A stretch of DNA of 64,000 bases. It comes from Chiridota heheva. Its lineage: Eukaryota; Echinodermata; Holothuroidea; Apodida; Chiridotidae. Within the stretch, counting starts at the first letter, position 1; each line of letters starts with the position of its first letter. This document shows positions 60,501 through 64,000 of this stretch, piece after piece. The stretch is taken from positions 2,703,334 to 2,767,333 of the forward strand of contig JAIGNY010001912.1 of the NCBI GenBank assembly GCA_020152595.1. Reading direction: 5' to 3'. The notes under the pieces are model-generated. The model did not search any database and had not been told where the DNA came from. It was given only the letters and a program-made list of their open reading frames with translations. A program made the position numbers and the translations under genes.

Positions 60501-62330
60501 ATATCGCGCCGCCATTTCCTTCAAAACCCTGCCGGGTTTTTTACCTTGTTACCGACCTTTTGCTGGGTTACTTTTAGTTTTTTTGTTTGCCCCTTTTCTC
60601 TTACTTTTCTCCAGTATCTTTTTTAACTAATTTTTTCTGTTTCATTTTTGTTTGCTTACTTTGGTTTTTTGCATTTTGCTGGCTTAAGTTACTGTGCTAT
60701 GTTTTAAATTTAAATTACCGTGAACGTAATGCTTTCTTTTTAAATTTAGTTAAAAGGCGTATGCTGCTTACTTTAGTTACTGCCCATGTTTCTTGCGGTT
60801 ATTTAAGTGTTGCCTTACCCCTTTGTTACCAATTTAAAAGTTTTTACTTTAATTACCGTTTTATGCTGGTCACTGAAAAACCGGCCCTATGATGCTTACC
60901 TAAACTAAAAATATTTTTAAATTTTTTTTTGTTTTTATAATTTTTTACATGTTTGTCACATGTACATCAGTTGTTAAAATTTTTCTACATACATTTTCCT
61001 TTTTGATACTTTGCCCCAAAAGGTGAGGGGTTTAAACATGGGGCCTTTTACAAAAACCAAACACCCCTTTAAGTGTCCATTAGTTTTTATTTAAATTTTA
61101 TTTCCCCCAATCGATTGGAAATCTGGTCAGTAGTCAGGGCTATCCAATCAGGGTAAAGGGTTTAAAAATTTGGAAATGCTAGATCTATCCCCTTTTAGCA
61201 AATCTTCCCCCGGGGGTTTTCTTAAGTGTGCGTGGGTTTTTCCCACTTATTATTTTTTCATCTGGTATTTTTCCTTTCTAAGAACTGTCAATCATTTTTT
61301 AAAAACCATTGGAACTTAAAACATGTTTAGGGTTTAATAAAACCTTTAACCCGAAATTGAAGAATTTTTCTATTGATGTTTCATTTTTCCCTTAGTGCAG
61401 TTTGTGTTGACTTTTTTTACACAATTTCCCATTTTTAAACAACCATAAGATTAGGGCTATCTTAAATCGGGGGCATTTTTGGATTAAAATCTTACGGTTT
61501 ATAACTAGGCTTAATTTGTATAACAAAGTGCACACAAACTGCACTCAATGGAAAAAAATGAAAAATCAAAAAAAATTCTTCCCAAATTTTGGGCGTAAAT
61601 TGATTAAATTTCCCCAAGGCCTTTTTAAATTCCAATCACAAATGAATGACATGTCTTTGAAAAAAAACAACAGATAAAATTTTAAAGAATAAGAGAAAAC
61701 CCCAAAACACACTTAAAAAACCACCGGGAAAACTCAAAATGGAAAAGGGTCATAAATTCCAAGTAAACAATTTTTCCCGATTTAGACCTGAACCCTTTTC
61801 AGATCTAACCAAACTGATTGGGGGAAATACCATACTATGTAAATCAAACTAATAAAACTTCAAGGGGGTTGGGTGTCCAAAAGGGCCCATGGGTTTAACC
61901 CCGCTTTTCCTATTTATTTAAAATATCTAAATATGTAAAAAGTATGTAGATGAAGTCTAACAACTGATGTACTGATCAAATGGAAAAATTTTCAAAAAAA
62001 AATAAAAATCCATTGCCCCAACGCCTAATTTTAGACGGGATTGACGTAAATAACTCCCAAAAAACTTGGTAACTTTTTGATTTGGAAATTTGGGAAATAC
62101 GACTATAACACCCCAAATTTTTATAACTAAAAAAAACTTAACTCCCTAAACAATCCCTAAAATGAAAAAATCCCGCCCCAATAGAATAAATCCTCATCAA
62201 CATAAAAAATTTTAATACCCCGGGTATCGATCTTTACACCAAAAAAATTTTAAAAAATATGATTTATAAATATCCGTTTGGGAAACACATCAAAACCCAA
62301 AACTCTTACATTCAAGATTTTAAAATTACT
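54531..62330 (+). other. homopolymer-smeared minisatellite and palindrome sequence
   Basis: Fragments of the 27-bp unit (GCTTACTT, GTTACC, ATGCTGCTTA) persist throughout, but bases are replaced by copies of their neighbours, giving runs of T, A, C and G. In palindrome copy 4, comparison with copy 3 shows changes such as GGATGTC to GGGTGTCC and ATGATTAACCCTGC to ATGGGTTTAACCCCGC. The pattern starts and stops sharply. Consensus error is the likeliest cause. The 177-codon frame at 55451-55984 is a product of the T-runs and not a gene. Confidence 0.75.
60905..62012. repeat. 1.1-kb palindrome, copy 4 (smeared)
   Basis: Begins near CATGTTTGTCACATGTACAT (60948) and ends near TAGATGAAGTCTAACAACTG (61947), centre near 61475, followed by the degraded 310-bp block to 62330. 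Order and length match copies 1-3, but many positions are homopolymer-smoothed. Confidence 0.8.
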
Positions 62331-62681
62331 GTGCATATGCTACATCCCTTAAGCTACCCACGATGCTGTTTACTTAAGTCAACCCCGTCGCTGCTTACTT
62401 TAGTTAGTGTGTGTATGCTGCTTCCAGATTATATTTACTTGTATGCTGCTTACAGTACGGTTATCTTACATATGCTGCTTACTAGTCATCAGATGGCTAT
62501 GCTTACTTAAGCTACTGCACGTATATGCTTACTTGCTACGTGCACGATCATGCTCACTTAAGCTACCGTATATATGTTGCTTACTTTAGTTACCGTGACA
62601 AATGCTGCTTACTTTAGTTACTGTATGTATTATTATGCTTACTTAAGCATTGTACTATGCTGCTTACGTAGGTTACTGGGT
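62331..62681 (+). repeat. 27-bp minisatellite block 5
   Basis: Normal-looking units resume (GCTGCTTACTTTAGTTA...) and are cut by the LINE insertion at about 62682. Confidence 0.85.
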
Positions 62682-64000
62682 TGTTTGTTTTGTTTGATGA
62701 GGTCTTAACGCACGACAACGAAACGGTCAAGTTGTGCCTGAGAGGTCAGATCATTTTAGAGGTAGTAAGGAAAGAGACCAGGGAAGAATGAGAGAAATTC
62801 AAGAACAAAAGCCAGAAAGCTGTGATCGAGAGAGGAGGTGCATGGGTAAACTAAAACAAAGTAGAGAGGGTGGAAGAGAATTAAATATGGTTGTAGAGGG
62901 ATGCATGCTGAAGGAAGGAGACTATTTTATCTGGAGGATTTTTTTGGAAGAACTCAGCAATTGAGTTGTGGGGGCGAGAGAAGCTCTGGGAAGGTTGTAC
63001 AGGGCAAGCAAAGGAGAACGTGTAGTTGGATTGTGAGGATGCAGTGGCAATTGTTACAGAGGTTGGGGAACCAATAAGGAGGTGGGAGTGAGTGAGGTGG
63101 TGTGACCAATTCTAAGACGGGTAATATGAACGTTGTCGATACGAGAAAGGTTGTTGATGGTGGTTGATCGATTGTGGGCTGATAACATGGAGTTTGTTAT
63201 CAATTTGAAGTTCCATAAGGTTTGCCAGCGGTCACGAACAAGAGAAGCGGATAAGCGGTTTGATGTCAGAGAGGTTTTTGGGAAAAAGGAAGGGGAGGAG
63301 GTTAAGGGCAAGCTTAAGCGGCTGTATCAGCCCTGTCATTGCCAGGGATGCCAACATGGCTGGGTATCCAGAAGAAAAGAACACTTTTCCTGCAGAGGGT
63401 GGGAGAAAAGAGTTTCGGAGGAGGTGGCAGGTGAGGTTATCCCATTTAAGATTGAGTAATGAAGTAAGAACAGCCTTTGAGTCAGAGAAAATGGCAAAGT
63501 GACTAAGAGGAGAGTACTCAATAAAGTTGAGGCGGGAGAATGGCCTTAGCCTCGGCTGAAAAGATGGATGAGTGGTCAGAAGTCTGCTACTGGAGGGTGA
63601 TGTCTTGGATGATGGCAGCAGCAGCTGTCTTGTTGCCTTCCTTGGAGCCATCAGTATAGATGGAGGTGTAATTTGAGAGTTGGTCTTTGATTTGGTTGTG
63701 AGATTGATGAAGAGATTAGGTGAGTTTGAGTTTTGTTATAAGTGGAGAGGTCTAGGTGGACAGAAGGAAGGGGGTGGCCCAAGGAGGAAAAGTGGGCCAG
63801 GAATAGGTGAGAAGTGGGGTTGATGCCAAGTTGAAAGAGGCCTGATTTAATGGCGAAAGCTGAAGGGAGGCCATAGGTTTTAGTCCTATCAAAGAGGAGG
63901 AGAAATTGGGGTACCTAATGAGGTTGTAAACAGGTCTTGGGTGTTGGTGAGGACTCTAAAAGCATAGGAGAGGCTGCTTTTACATCTAAGTAGAAAGGGG
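62682..64000 (-). mobile_element. RNase H LINE, 3' half, running off the window
   Basis: Collinear with 23011-24380: the same (AAAC)n-type tail, C-terminal region, RNase H (63651-63232, with AIFSDSKAVL and FSSGYPAMLASLAM) and the beginning of the RT thumb at the window end. The two copies differ mainly by one- and two-base indels, often in short runs, so it is either a recent relative or partly affected by sequencing error. It is inserted in the 27-bp minisatellite. Confidence 0.9.

Overview
The window reads as repeat-dominated, AT-rich nuclear DNA from an animal, most likely a marine invertebrate. The grounds are the mix of decayed metazoan mobile elements: BEL/Pao, a Ty3/Gypsy type with integrase ahead of reverse transcriptase, a tyrosine-recombinase (DIRS-like) element, LINEs with and without RNase H, tRNA-derived SINEs, an integrase-core DDE transposase fragment and TTAA-flanked MITEs. 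Intron-like splice signals are also present. The sequence alone does not name the phylum. No complete host gene and no intact transposon ORF is present. Most long open frames are satellites read as protein.

Layout. 0.1-2.1 kb: decayed BEL/Pao gag-pol (+). 3.7-4.35 kb: second BEL-like family (-). 5.2-9.5 kb: tandem array of about nine copies of a Gypsy gag N-terminal fragment, followed at 10.1-11.1 kb by a related-looking integrase-then-RT pol remnant and a scrap of LINE RT. 13.6-17.4 kb: two minus-strand exon candidates with matching phase, possibly the 3' end of an unrecognised host gene, whose 3.6 kb intron holds a MITE and a tRNA-Val-like relic. 17.6-22.4 kb: 278-bp satellite. 22.4-26.7 kb: a 19/20-bp GC-rich minisatellite split by a 3.4 kb minus-strand LINE (endonuclease end, RT with YVDD, RNase H). 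26.8-31.0 kb: a head-to-head inverted pair of BEL-like copies, one arm interrupted by a 2.1 kb DIRS-like element with inverted ends. 32.7 kb: transposase exon fragment. 33.3-34.3 kb: 24-bp minisatellite. 35.8-37.1 kb: L1/Tx1-like LINE with the 3' end of another LINE nested inside.

38.1-62.7 kb is a hierarchical satellite domain. A 29-bp minisatellite with a ~550-bp higher-order period grades into a related 27-bp minisatellite with ~690-bp higher-order repeats. This is punctuated by four copies of a ~1.45 kb unit whose core is a ~1.1 kb near-perfect palindrome (arms ~560 bp). MITEs sit inside the array. From 54.5 to 62.3 kb the same repeats appear 'smeared' into homopolymers, including palindrome copy 4, most simply a consensus-quality artefact. 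62.7-64.0 kb is a second long copy of the RNase H LINE 3' half, running off the window.

Best candidates for something undescribed: the palindrome-bearing macrosatellite, the tandem gag-fragment array, and the nested inverted BEL/DIRS structure in which one arm preserves the empty site of the other.
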